From contig CAZIDP010000001.1 of the NCBI GenBank assembly GCA_964537975.1, positions 186,001 through 250,000 on the forward strand: DNA of 64,000 nt, written 5' to 3'. Positions within the stretch are counted from its first letter, which is position 1. The number at the start of each line of letters is the position of its first letter. The position numbers and the translations under genes were made by a program. Of the stretch, positions 26,201 through 35,835 are shown piece after piece. The notes under the pieces are model-generated. The model searched no databases and was not told the origin of the DNA. It worked only from the letters and a program-made list of their open reading frames with translations. Origin of the DNA: SCBR16-9 sp964537975. GTDB lineage: Bacteria > Hydrogenedentota > Hydrogenedentia > Hydrogenedentales > SCBR16-9.

Positions 26201-28105
26201 TTATAAAACCAAAGACTCCCATTCCTCATACATTTGGCGCAAATCTACTTTCAATCCGTCATATTCGTCTTTCAATACCTGAAGCTGCTGGTAATCTTGC
26301 GGATCTATTTGTGTAAATTTCTCGTCATAGCCCTTGATTAGAGATTCCATAGATTCAATATCATCTTCGAGTTGCTCAATTTTATACTGAAGTTGCCGGT
26401 CTTCACGTTGGCGTCGTTTTCTGTCTTCTCTGTCTGTACGCCCACTACCATTGTTTTCTCGCCGAATCTTTAATACATTCTCAACCTTGTGCTCTTGTTT
26501 TGGCTCAGCTGCCTCCTCACGCAGCTTCCAGCGGTAGGCACTGTAATTTCCCAAAAATACTGTTACTGATTCATTCTCCAGTATTATCAGTTTATCCACC
26601 AACAAATCTATCAATGCACGATCATGACTTACGAGTATGATACTACCAGGATAATCAACCAATGCACCTTCTAATGCTTCTCTTGAAGCAATATCCAGGT
26701 GGTTGGTAGGTTCGTCCAGGAGTAATAAGTTGGAATCGCCCAGAATCAGTTTCGCCATAGCGACCCTGCTTAATTCCCCACCACTCAGATTAGGAATAGC
26801 TTTAAAGACATCGTTCCCTGTAAACAGAAATCGTCCAAGAAAGGAGCGGATTTGCTCCGGTTTCCATTCAGGTTTGGACTCCCAAACCTCGGTCATGATG
26901 TCATTGGCAGGGTTCAAAGTTTCGTGATTTTGATCGTAATAGCCCAGAGCTACCTTGTGCCCTTTATTCACTTCCCCTCCCAGACCGAAATGATAACCAG
27001 CCAAATGTCGCAGCAAGGTTGTTTTACCTGAGCCGTTTGGGCCGATGATGCCAATACGTTCTCCGCGCTGCACATCAAATGATACATTTTTATACAAGGT
27101 CAGGTTACCATACCCCATGCTCAATTCACGGGCATCCAGCACCAGTTCTCCACTGCGCACAACATCGCCCATGGTAAATTTTGCGCTTTCCATGTCCTTT
27201 TTGGGCGAATCGACTCTTTCCAGCTTCTCAAGCCGTTTGAGGCGACTCTGCGCCTGCCGGGCTTTGGTGTTTTTATATCGGAACCGATCAATCCAGGCCA
27301 TCTCCTTGCGAATGAAATCTTGCTGACGCTCAAATGCGGCCTGTTGTTGTTCAAGTTGTAATGTTTTTTGTTCCAGATATTGATCGTAATGTCCGGTATA
27401 ATGAAATATTGCGCCTCGCTCAATCTCAGCGATACGAGATACTACCGAACGCAGCATTCGGCGGTCATGTGAAATGATGACCACAGCCTTTGGGCATTCA
27501 CGTAGAAACTGTTCAAGCCATTCACGTGCCTCCAAATCCAGGTGGTTTTCTGGCTCATCCAGCAACAACAAGTCTGCATCTTGAAGTAACACCAATGCCA
27601 ACATAATCCGGGTACGCTGACCACCGCTCAACGCGGTAAATGGCAAGTCGAATTCTTCCTGGCGAAAACCCAGTCCATGAAGTACCAGCTTGATGCGTGT
27701 TCGGAATTCATAGCCCCCTTGTACTGTAAAAGCATCTTGAAGTCGTCCGTATTCCTCGATAACTTCTTTATTATCTTCCGACATGCGCGATTCAAGAATT
27801 CCCAGTTCACGCTCCATCTCTAATAATTCGTGAAAAGAATGCAATACGATATCAAAGATAGTAGAGCTTTCATCAAACTTTGGGAGTTGTGCCAAGGTAG
27901 CAAATCGTGCCTTACGCATACGCTCAACGACACCACTGTCCGGAACTTCCTCCCCGGTAATAATGCGGAATAGGGTTGATTTCCCGGTGCCATTGCGACC
28001 AATCAGACCTATATGCTCCCCTTCTTCTACACGAAAGGAGACTTCGGACAATACATCCTGCCCGGCAAAACTTTTACTGACATTTTCGATTCGAATCAAG
28101 CTCAT
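26201..28105 (-). CDS. ABC-F ATPase (Uup/EttA-like)
   Basis: 634 residues with two ATP-binding cassettes and no membrane segments. Cassette 1 has Walker A GLIGRNGTGKST, signature LSGGQRTR and Walker B LLLLDEPENHLD. Cassette 2 has GIIGPNGSGKTT, LSGGELSR and LLLLDEPTNHLD. The linker between them (ERQQDFIRKEMAWIDRFRYK) is the ribosome-interacting region. The C-terminal 110 residues are a charged coiled coil (QLQYKIEQLEDDIESMES), as in Uup. ABC-F proteins act on stalled or antibiotic-bound ribosomes. No clear ribosome-binding site precedes the ATG. The gene is transcribed in the same direction as the two small ORFs behind it. Confidence 0.93.
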   Translation of the reverse strand: MSLIRIENVSKSFAGQDVLSEVSFRVEEGEHIGLIGRNGTGKSTLFRIITGEEVPDSGVVERMRKARFATLAQLPKFDESSTIFDIVLHSFHELLEMERELGILESRMSEDNKEVIEEYGRLQDAFTVQGGYEFRTRIKLVLHGLGFRQEEFDLPFTALSGGQRTRIMLALVLLQDADLLLLDEPENHLDLEAREWLEQFLRECPKAVVIISHDRRMLRSVVSRIAEIERGAIFHYTGHYDQYLEQKTLQLEQQQAAFERQQDFIRKEMAWIDRFRYKNTKARQAQSRLKRLEKLERVDSPKKDMESAKFTMGDVVRSGELVLDARELSMGYGNLTLYKNVSFDVQRGERIGIIGPNGSGKTTLLRHLAGYHFGLGGEVNKGHKVALGYYDQNHETLNPANDIMTEVWESKPEWKPEQIRSFLGRFLFTGNDVFKAIPNLSGGELSRVAMAKLILGDSNLLLLDEPTNHLDIASREALEGALVDYPGSIILVSHDRALIDLLVDKLIILENESVTVFLGNYSAYRWKLREEAAEPKQEHKVENVLKIRRENNGSGRTDREDRKRRQREDRQLQYKIEQLEDDIESMESLIKGYDEKFTQIDPQDYQQLQVLKDEYDGLKVDLRQMYEEWESLVL

Positions 28106-28366
28106 GGTATTTTTATCGTGGATTTTTATGATGGGGGTTTAAATCAGCAATCACCTAAAAGTATTTGTGTGACTGCCAAGTATTATACCGCACTCATACC
28201 AGAACAGACCAACCCATGCTTTATCCAATGATTTTTAGGTGTTCTGGTACTTCCCCATTCCTTGTCATTTATACCAAGTCATATGTCAGTACATAATTTT
28301 TCAATACAGATACATGGTATACTCATCGCGATAATAACACGGTCTGACACGAGGGAGGAGGAAAAA

Positions 28367-29668
28367 ATGTCTGACGATATTCGTTCCTTGATTGACAACA
28401 CGCCGTTTGTAGATACGCATGAACACCTCTGGGAAGAATCCCATCGCATTGCTTCACTGGACCAACCCAATGAATGGCATATTGCTCCTGCAGATTTTTC
28501 TATTTTCTTTAATCAGTATAGCCTGCACGATCTAGAGTCCGCTGGCATGTCGTCCGCGTCATTGAGTCGATTCAACAGTCATGAGGTAGAACCAGAAGAA
28601 AAATGGCAATTGGTGGAACCATACTATGCCGCAACACGCCACACTGGCTATCTTCAATGTACCCGTGAATCGTTGCGGATGTTATTGGGTGAGCATGACT
28701 TTGAAGCATCCAATGTAAACGAGATTTCCAGAATGGTACGTGACCTGATTAAACCTGGTTATTACCATCATATACTGAAAGACGTGTCGAACATAGAATA
28801 TGCTCAAGTAAACTCGCTTGAGCGGACGCCATTCATGGAAACCGAGTACCCTGAACTGCTGACTCAGGATTTGAGTTTCCTTCATTTCAGCAATTCAATC
28901 GATCTGGGGCTTGGGCGTCTGGCAGACATTGAAGTGAACTCATTAGAAGCCTGGCATCAGGTCATTGACTGGTGTTTTGCAACGTATGGCCCACGTGCCA
29001 TTGCTGTCAAGAATCAGGGAGCATATATGCGACGTCTGGATTATGCCCCGGTTCCAGCCAAGGACGCAGCACCTGTCTTTGAACGATTTATCAAGGATGC
29101 TTCCTCTTTGAGTGACACAGATCACAAACTGATTCAAGACCACCTGTTTCATTATTGTATTGCGAAGGCCACGGAATATAAATTACCAGTAAAGCTGCAT
29201 ACCGGATATTATGCCGGGGTTCGCAACATGCCTTTAGCGCGTTTACAAAACAATGCTTCCGATTTGTGCCCAATCCTGCAACAGTATCCCGATACTCCAT
29301 TTATATTGATGCACATTGACTACCCCTACCAGGACGAGGCAATCGCGCTTGCCAAGCATTTTCCGAATGTCTATATAGACATGTGCTGGGCCTGGATCAT
29401 CAATCCTTCCGCCTCCAAACGTTTTCTGAAGGAATACCTTGTAGCTGCACCGGCTAATAAAATCTTTACCTTTGGCGGTGATTTCATGCCAGTGGAACAA
29501 GTACCAGGGCACGCTTTTGTTGCACGGAAAGGAATTGCAGAAGCTTTGAATGAGCTGATTACAGAAGACTGGATTCCAGCCTCAGAGGTTGATAGTCTTG
29601 TGGAGCGTCTTATGCGGGGCAATGCACATGCCCTGTTTGATTATGAAGGTGTACTTTCAAGGTGGTGA
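28367..29668 (+). CDS. Amidohydrolase-superfamily protein
   Basis: The start is MSDDIRSLIDNTPFVDTHEHL (28367), 6 nt after GGAGGAGG; the frame is open from 28262. About 433 residues. The HxH metal motif is H18/H20 (DTHEHL). Later metal or catalytic segments are VKLHTGYY, ILMHIDYPY and TFGGDFMPVEQVPGH. The layout matches the amidohydro_2/uronate-isomerase-like group that hydrolyses or isomerises small ring compounds with a mononuclear or dinuclear metal site. Substrate unknown. It stands alone between the ABC-F gene and a membrane-protein gene. Confidence 0.82.
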   Translation: MSDDIRSLIDNTPFVDTHEHLWEESHRIASLDQPNEWHIAPADFSIFFNQYSLHDLESAGMSSASLSRFNSHEVEPEEKWQLVEPYYAATRHTGYLQCTRESLRMLLGEHDFEASNVNEISRMVRDLIKPGYYHHILKDVSNIEYAQVNSLERTPFMETEYPELLTQDLSFLHFSNSIDLGLGRLADIEVNSLEAWHQVIDWCFATYGPRAIAVKNQGAYMRRLDYAPVPAKDAAPVFERFIKDASSLSDTDHKLIQDHLFHYCIAKATEYKLPVKLHTGYYAGVRNMPLARLQNNASDLCPILQQYPDTPFILMHIDYPYQDEAIALAKHFPNVYIDMCWAWIINPSASKRFLKEYLVAAPANKIFTFGGDFMPVEQVPGHAFVARKGIAEALNELITEDWIPASEVDSLVERLMRGNAHALFDYEGVLSRW

Positions 29669-29745
29669 TATATTGGGGCGGTTACTATTCGGTAAAACCA
29701 TAATGATAATGTGATTTTTAATAGATTAAGGAGTACACAGTCACG

Positions 29746-29892
29746 TCAGGATTCGCCAAACTCACTAATCCAGGTATCTGGAGCACCATTTACTTTTACC
29801 CCAAATTTACGGGCTTCTGCAAAATAGTTCAAATGCAGATTTTTTGTCCATATTCCGATCTGAGTTATACTACTAGCTAAGCAGAAAATCAT
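29746..29892 (-). CDS. Possible gene remnant or short ORF (48 aa)
   Basis: The reverse-strand frame from 29892 reads MIFCLASSITQIGIWTKNLH and ends FGVKVNGAPDTWISEFGES. The last 30 residues look protein-like (mixed charge, Gly/Pro turns), but there is no ribosome-binding site and the frame overlaps the promoter of the gene on the other strand. It may be the decayed 3' end of a former gene. Confidence 0.25.
   Translation of the reverse strand: MIFCLASSITQIGIWTKNLHLNYFAEARKFGVKVNGAPDTWISEFGES
29844..29871 (+). promoter_or_regulatory. Promoter of the membrane-protein gene
   Basis: TTGTCC (29844-29849), 16 bp spacer, TATACT (29866-29871), 35 bp before the ATG at 29907. Confidence 0.5.
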
Positions 29893-29906
29893 TCAGGGGC
29901 AGTCCA

Positions 29907-31676
29907 ATGTGGAATTCATTCGTTGTTGTTCGGCATGGGTACTGGCTTATTTTAGCAGGAGTGTTTATAGTCACGCTCCCAATTCTTTGGTTTGGTTTTT
30001 TTGGTGATGATTACTATCATCTGGCAACACTGGAAAACAACAACCCACTGGCATCCCCCTATGACCTTTTTTTGTTTGGCACTGGTGATTATGAAATAAC
30101 ACATCAGCTATATGAGTCTGGTTTCTACCCCTAGTTTCTGGACAGCACGTACAAAGCGCATTTTTTTCGTCCGTTGTCCAGCGCGATTATGGTATTGGAT
30201 TACACGTTTTTTGGTCGCTGTTCAATGGCCTATCAGCTTCATTCGATCGGCTGGTATTTTTTGTTGTGCCTGGCGGTCATGTTTGTTTTTCGTCGCAGCT
30301 TGCCGCCTGCTGCAGGCATGCTCGCCTTATGTATATTCATAGTCGATGAGTCACACGCATTTCCGGTGGCATGGTGGTCAAACAGAAATGCTGTCGTAGC
30401 CGTCGGTCTTGGATTCATGGGGCTTGCGGCACATTTGCGCTGGCGTGAGCAGCACTGGCGACCAGGTCTGTTCTTGTCTCTCATAGCATATTCCGCTGCA
30501 TTGCTGGCGGCGGAGATTGGCTTGGGCACATTGGCCTATGTGCTCTCTTATGAACTATTTGGCGCGAAGGATAAGATTACAAAACGATTTTTATACGTTT
30601 TACCAGCATCGATTGTAGCTATCACGTATTATGTGTTTTATCAATTCGCCGGATACGGTGTAACGGGTAGTGATATTTATATAGACCCTGCATATTCACC
30701 TTTACGTTATTTTATGGTCGCGTTACCTCGCTTCCTCATACTTGCTGGAACGCAACTCTTTTCTTTTCCATGTGAACTGACTTTATTGCACTTCGTTTGG
30801 AGCTACCCGCTGGTCCTACTGGGTACGCTATCTATTTTTGTTATTTTTTTAATACTAAAGCGGATATGGCCCAACTTGAGCGAGAAGGAACAGGATGCGC
30901 TACGCTGGTTGATACCCGGAGCAATAATGGCAGCAGCACCTAGTCTCGTGGCACTGGTCTCATCCCGCGTCTTATTGGCACCATCATTGGGTGGTTCAGC
31001 AGTTATCGCAGTAATTATTAATCATCTATGGAATGCGAAACTTCATGGTGTAGCAACCGGAAAAAAGTCGCAGTTGCCGAAATGGTGTCGTTATCTCATG
31101 TGGCACTTGGTTATTGTACATCTATGTATCGCAGCACTTTCCTGGCCAATTCAAGTATTTGGTTTAAACGCTTTACACGACATGCTGAACGAACACATCC
31201 GAAACAGTGCGCTGGATGAATCGCGAATGCGGGACAGCCAAGTCGTATTATTCAATGCTTCTGATGCTTATACAGCGCTGTATCCGATTGCTTTGCGTCA
31301 TTTCGACAAAATAGCACTGCCGAAATCATGGTTGGCATTGTCATTGGCACCATTTCCACACCGGCTATACCGGGTCAGTGAAAGAGAAATGGAGCTCGAA
31401 ATTGTGGGCGGACAGATGTTCACAACCGTTTTTGAGAGACTGATTCGCAGTAAAGACCATCCATTATTACCGGGTGATTATGTTGAGCTGGATGGCTTAC
31501 GTATCACGGTAATAGAAGTGGGTGACCTGGGGCCCAGTAGAATACATTTGCTATTCGACGAAAAACCGGAACATGAACGCTATCAATTGTTGTATTTTCA
31601 TGAGCATAAATACAGGCGTCTTATACCTCCCGACATTGGTGAATATATGTTTATTGAACGCGCCAAACCCTGGTGA
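29907..31676 (+). pseudogene. Multi-spanning membrane protein gene interrupted by in-frame TAG
   Basis: The frame starts at ATG 29907 (GGGG upstream) and encodes MWNSFVVVRHGYWLILAGVF. It stops at 30132-30134 after YESGFYP and continues in the same frame as FLDSTYKAHFFRPLSSAIMV to 31676. Without the stop it would be a 589-residue protein with about ten membrane segments and a 150-residue soluble C terminus. The short loop GDDYYH after the first helix and FFRPLSS resemble GT-C-type glycosyltransferases or related uncharacterised membrane proteins, in which PW or WW precedes this region. TGG (Trp) to TAG is therefore the simplest reading. Pseudogene, assembly error or read-through are the options. 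Confidence 0.8.
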
Positions 31677-31689
31677 AGAGTACTTGATA

Positions 31690-34600
31690 TTATTCTGAAA
31701 AATTATTCAGCCTGACAACGACTTCAATGCTATTTGCAGGAGTCAATGCGATAATATCCTTAAAAGGAAAAATAATGTGTGTATCAGGTTGGGTAACACC
31801 ATTAACGTCAATAGAAATTACTTTATCTCCATATCCCAAAAACTTAATGTTAAAAGATATATCGCGGTAGCGGAGATTGTGTATTTCCGCGTCCGCCAGT
31901 TGCTCTGTTAAATACGGTTGAACTGTTAACCCTTCATACGTTGTTTCAAGCCCGAAAATGCCGGACAAAATTCCCAGGCCAAATATGGTACTGTCTTCTG
32001 CCAATGCCTGATCGCTTCCACAGGGTATATCTTCAGGAGACATTTGAGATGACCCTTGAAACATGGGCAATGGACGTGATTCTGGCACACCATGCCCTGA
32101 AGTCAAGTCACCTCGACTGTATCGCTGGATAAACTGAGTCAATTTCTGCACAGCCCTGGCACCATCGTCATTTCGAGCCCGAACTACCCAGTCAAACCCG
32201 GCTACAAAATACATTACCTGCCCGTTTTGCATTCCGGCAGGCGTACTAAAGGGATTGAAGGGGCCGGAATATGCCCTGCGTGGCCCCACATTATTCGCAT
32301 AAACGGCAAGCGAATTACCATCAATCGTGTTTTGTACAATAACACCAACCGGTTCACCGGTTATGCTGTCCCGCCAGGCATAACTGTGGGAGTCCGAATC
32401 AATCCATTCCAGAATGGCATCCGTACCGCCATCTGGAACTTCACCCAGGTAGGCCGCCATCAGGTTTAAATCGGAATATCCGGGGTCTATCAGGTACTGG
32501 TCAGCAGTTATCCAGCCCGCGTACCTTCCACCAGGAATGTGATGTCCCTGATTGTCATGCAAGTCGTTCTGCCGCCAGAATGTAGTCATCATATTGTCGC
32601 GTAAACGCTCAGCCCATGCTTCATATTTTTCAGCATCTTCAGGGCGATTAATTTCATGGAGCAAACGGGCAAGCACACGGCAGGAAGTAATTGCATAAAG
32701 TTGCACATGGGCCGATTTATAACCGATCTGCGTTCCATCCCAAAACAAAGCGGCACGATTTTGCGCTATGCCATCGAATCTGTCCGGAAGAACAACCCCA
32801 TCCTCCTCATTAAGCATATTGAGGTAAAAGTGGCATACTTCTTCCAATGCATCCTTGTTGGATTCCAGAAATGCGCGGTCTCCCGACATGAGGTAATATT
32901 CTTCAACTGCCTTTAGGAATTGGCCATTGTTGTCAAACAAGTAACCATTATTCCAGTTAAAATCATGTGGACGGGTTGGGATAGCACCTTTGGGAACTAT
33001 CCAGCCGTCAACCTCAACTGTGCGACCATCAGACGTATGCGCCAATAATTCCATGATGGCATCACGCCAAGTTGAGAGGGCCATTTTGGGGCTGAAACGG
33101 GAACCCAGGCTCCACCACCAGGCAGCCACACCATGTATGGAACCAGGCCCACCATGGCAGTGGTGAATCCAGAAGTGATCCAAGTGTGCTTCCAGTTCTG
33201 GAGCATGGGGAAGGTGAACGCGAACTGTATTGAAATCTGGTTCTTCATAGGTACCTGGATGCAAGGGTGTCAGGCGAATCGCAATGGTATGCGGCGTACC
33301 GGGTTGGTGTTCCATGCCTCGTGTGTTATGAAATCGCCAATACGTTTGTGTGGCAGTCATACCAAACTTTTGGATACCCAGTTCCATGTCAAACAAGGGA
33401 TTGGGTAAATTGCACGCCTGCATGGGTGTGTCATTGCTGTCATCAAAATGTACAGACAGGCCATAACCGGAGCCAGGCGGGTCAGCGTAGAGCATCATCG
33501 ACTCCGTTGAGGCAACGGGCCGCATCGGTTGCAAGTCCAGTATGCCCATACGGTACCGACTCCAACGATGTACATCCTGGAGCCACCCGGCCGCTTTAAC
33601 CCAACGATATGATTCTAGCGGAAAATCCAGATGCCACCCAAGATAAGGTAACGGGTCTTCATAGGCAGCCTGAAAGGTTGTCGAAAATGTTATGGTTGGT
33701 TCTGTTTCGGCCAGGGATATTTGTATGGTACCTGTCAGCCAGGGAACTTCTGTTTCCGGATCAAGCCAGACAGTATCCGGGATGGTCAAGACTTGGTTAT
33801 CCAGAACCGGTGTACCAGGTCTAATTTGGAGATAACGACTATCCGTATCTTTCCAGTCCAGTGAACGCTGCCATTGCGACCCAGCGGTAAAGTAGATCGC
33901 TGCTTGTTCTGAAGCTAGAAAATCCTGTGTGTATTGTTTCGAGCCGTTGGGATCATATAACAGTTCGATGATTTTTCCAAGTGTCGCGTCCCAACCAATT
34001 CTAAAATAATTATTCTCAAGATAGACAGGTATAATGCCAACTTGTTCGTCGTTTGCTGTCTCGGTTACCTCTGAGATGTCGCCATCTGCTGAATCCAGTG
34101 TGTTCCAGGTTTCGAAAAGGTGATCACTATCAATTCGTTCCAGTGTAACTGGTGTTGGATCATTCAGTGAAGCATACCAGGCAAGCGCGTCTTTCTCTGC
34201 ATCTGCTTTTGAGCCTTGGCCCATGATGTACCAGGCAGATAATTCACCGTAGGTAAAGGGGTTCTCGACAGATTCGCGCCAACCAGGCGCGCCGCGATCG
34301 TTAAAGGCAAAAGCAAATTCCAGGTTACTGAATGCACCTTTGATACTATCTGGATCAAGAAACAGGGCAAGCCACAAACCACTTGATTCCCAATACAGTA
34401 TCACCAGCGGCAAATCATTTTCAGAAGTCAAACGGGTATTGGGTTGTGGAGGGTTTGCATACCAATTACCAGCTGTGTAATGTGAATCAGGCAAACTCAA
34501 CTGATGCGTAGGAAACCAGCTTGATTGTCCTCCCAGCCAGTAACCATCTGGCCCCCAGCAGGCCTGTTCATCACCTTCACAACGATACGTTCGTGTAACT

Positions 34601-35298
34601 CTGACACCCGGCACCCCTTTGAAAAAGGTATATTCCGAATCAATGTTTGCTTCTGGCGACTCAACAGCAGCAGCGGTGAGTTTAAGCGACTGAACAATGT
34701 TTCCGTTATACTGTGCTGCTGGTGAATCGACAGAAACCGACTCAAAATCGATACCGGCCAAGGATCGCATTTCTCCATGTAAACGCATTGTCGCGGCACT
34801 CCACCAGCCATACACATATTGCTTGCGACCATTAATATTGAATCCTGTTTCATGCAATACCGTCGGATAACTGGAGAAATCTTTCAGGATAAATGCATCA
34901 ATGGCATCATTTTCTACGCGAACCAGGTAGGGGCTCCAATCATAATCAACAATGATGTTATTTTCTGATAAATAACTTTTGTATTGCGGATGCAAATCTT
35001 GTGACAGCAGGTACAGGGTACCGTCCGGAGGCACAAAATCCGTTGAAAAAACCAGGATGTTTCCAGGAAGTATATCTCCAATTATCGGATATGCCGTGTC
35101 TTCAACAACTGTAACAAGCATATGATTTATATAATATTTGTCATCAGGCAATTGAAAAAAAGCAACGGGCAATCCTTTGTCCACTACAGAGTCAATATCT
35201 ACATGGACTCTATATGATGCAAAACAAGCATCCGTGTAGACAAAGAATTGCAGAAAAAAACCAGCAACGAACAGCATACAAAAATTTTGGCGTTTCAT
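31690..35298 (-). CDS. Large secreted six-hairpin glycosidase-like protein
   Basis: 1202 residues with a signal peptide (NFCMLFVAGFFLQFFVYTDA). The N-terminal 700 residues are beta-rich with no family I can name. Residues about 730-1080 look like an (alpha/alpha)6 barrel of the six-hairpin glycosidase superfamily: FNWNNGYLFDNNGQFLKAVE, EEYYLMSGDRAFLE, DGVVLPDRFDGIAQNR and DPGYSDLNLMAAYLGEVPDG. A C-terminal beta domain follows (YEGLTVQPYLTEQ, DISFNIKFLGYG). Related GH63/78/94-type enzymes use acidic residues in the barrel; the pair cannot be assigned here. It probably acts outside the cell on a plant or algal polysaccharide. It converges with the membrane-protein gene, with 13 bp between stops. 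Confidence 0.7.
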   Translation of the reverse strand: MKRQNFCMLFVAGFFLQFFVYTDACFASYRVHVDIDSVVDKGLPVAFFQLPDDKYYINHMLVTVVEDTAYPIIGDILPGNILVFSTDFVPPDGTLYLLSQDLHPQYKSYLSENNIIVDYDWSPYLVRVENDAIDAFILKDFSSYPTVLHETGFNINGRKQYVYGWWSAATMRLHGEMRSLAGIDFESVSVDSPAAQYNGNIVQSLKLTAAAVESPEANIDSEYTFFKGVPGVRVTRTYRCEGDEQACWGPDGYWLGGQSSWFPTHQLSLPDSHYTAGNWYANPPQPNTRLTSENDLPLVILYWESSGLWLALFLDPDSIKGAFSNLEFAFAFNDRGAPGWRESVENPFTYGELSAWYIMGQGSKADAEKDALAWYASLNDPTPVTLERIDSDHLFETWNTLDSADGDISEVTETANDEQVGIIPVYLENNYFRIGWDATLGKIIELLYDPNGSKQYTQDFLASEQAAIYFTAGSQWQRSLDWKDTDSRYLQIRPGTPVLDNQVLTIPDTVWLDPETEVPWLTGTIQISLAETEPTITFSTTFQAAYEDPLPYLGWHLDFPLESYRWVKAAGWLQDVHRWSRYRMGILDLQPMRPVASTESMMLYADPPGSGYGLSVHFDDSNDTPMQACNLPNPLFDMELGIQKFGMTATQTYWRFHNTRGMEHQPGTPHTIAIRLTPLHPGTYEEPDFNTVRVHLPHAPELEAHLDHFWIHHCHGGPGSIHGVAAWWWSLGSRFSPKMALSTWRDAIMELLAHTSDGRTVEVDGWIVPKGAIPTRPHDFNWNNGYLFDNNGQFLKAVEEYYLMSGDRAFLESNKDALEEVCHFYLNMLNEEDGVVLPDRFDGIAQNRAALFWDGTQIGYKSAHVQLYAITSCRVLARLLHEINRPEDAEKYEAWAERLRDNMMTTFWRQNDLHDNQGHHIPGGRYAGWITADQYLIDPGYSDLNLMAAYLGEVPDGGTDAILEWIDSDSHSYAWRDSITGEPVGVIVQNTIDGNSLAVYANNVGPRRAYSGPFNPFSTPAGMQNGQVMYFVAGFDWVVRARNDDGARAVQKLTQFIQRYSRGDLTSGHGVPESRPLPMFQGSSQMSPEDIPCGSDQALAEDSTIFGLGILSGIFGLETTYEGLTVQPYLTEQLADAEIHNLRYRDISFNIKFLGYGDKVISIDVNGVTQPDTHIIFPFKDIIALTPANSIEVVVRLNNFSE

Positions 35299-35771
35299 AA
35301 TTCTGACTCCTCATTTTCATTAAAGAGGAAGTATAGCAAGCGCTGTACACGATTTGTAGCATTTTCTCCCGAATTCGCACTAAAAGTCGAGCCGCCATTA
35401 TGGAAGAATTCATTTAGAATTACAATTAGATTCGGGGTAGAAAGCATTGTCAATTTACTGCTTCAGACATAACCATTGCTCCTCATTGGTATCTATGTTC
35501 TTGATAACACATTTTGCTTTCATTTTCACTGAATGACTTTGATACCTGGATTCCAGTCCTTTTGCGACCGAATTTCTGGTATGATATTGCACCAGATGGT
35601 GAATCCTTCTTTTCCAATCTGGTTCGGGTGAGAACCAGACCTTATGTTCGGTTTGCTTTAAGGCTGATTATTTTCTACCCATTGCGTTCAACCTGTACAT
35701 GGTCTTCACCATTAAAACTTACGTCATTTCATTGTTTATCACCTATGCAATAATTACAAGCCCTGCGTTTC
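35299..35771. other. Gene-free region with repeated TCTGGT/ACCAGA elements
   Basis: About 470 bp with no convincing gene. A 79-residue open frame at 35514-35753 resembles nothing I know. At 35575-35639 four short elements alternate: TCTGGT (35575-35580), ACCAGAT (35591-35597), ATCTGGTTC (35617-35625) and GAACCAGA (35632-35639). They allow hairpins 1:2 and 3:4, or 2:3 instead. The 3:4 stem is a perfect 8 bp with a 6 nt loop. This may be a structured RNA or a remnant. Confidence 0.4.
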
Positions 35772-35800
35772 TTGATGTAAGGGCACAAAGTACATATATT
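35772..35800 (+). promoter_or_regulatory. Promoter of the epimerase gene
   Basis: TTGATG (35772-35777), 17 bp spacer, TATATT (35795-35800), 35 bp before the ATG at 35836. Confidence 0.6.
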
Positions 35801-35835
35801 TCATCTATTTAGAATTACTATTGGGGAGATTTTTC

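Noticed and set aside
30112..30342. Forward frame bridging the TAG of the membrane-protein gene, suggesting a frameshift
   Set aside because: The membrane-helix pattern and the FFRPLSS region continue in the original frame after the TAG, so the lesion is a nonsense codon and not a frameshift.
29907..31676. Pyrrolysine or other TAG recoding as explanation of the two in-frame stops
   Set aside because: Several genes in the window end with ordinary TAG stops (pilT-like, tatC, trpG), and both sites correspond to Trp and not to a catalytic Lys-like position.
35618..35639. The 8 bp hairpin as an intrinsic terminator or a tRNA T-arm
   Set aside because: No T-tract follows and no acceptor stem or anticodon arm can be formed around it.
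35514..35753. 79-residue open frame in the gene-free region
   Set aside because: No ribosome-binding site, unlikely composition, and it overlaps the alternating hairpin elements.
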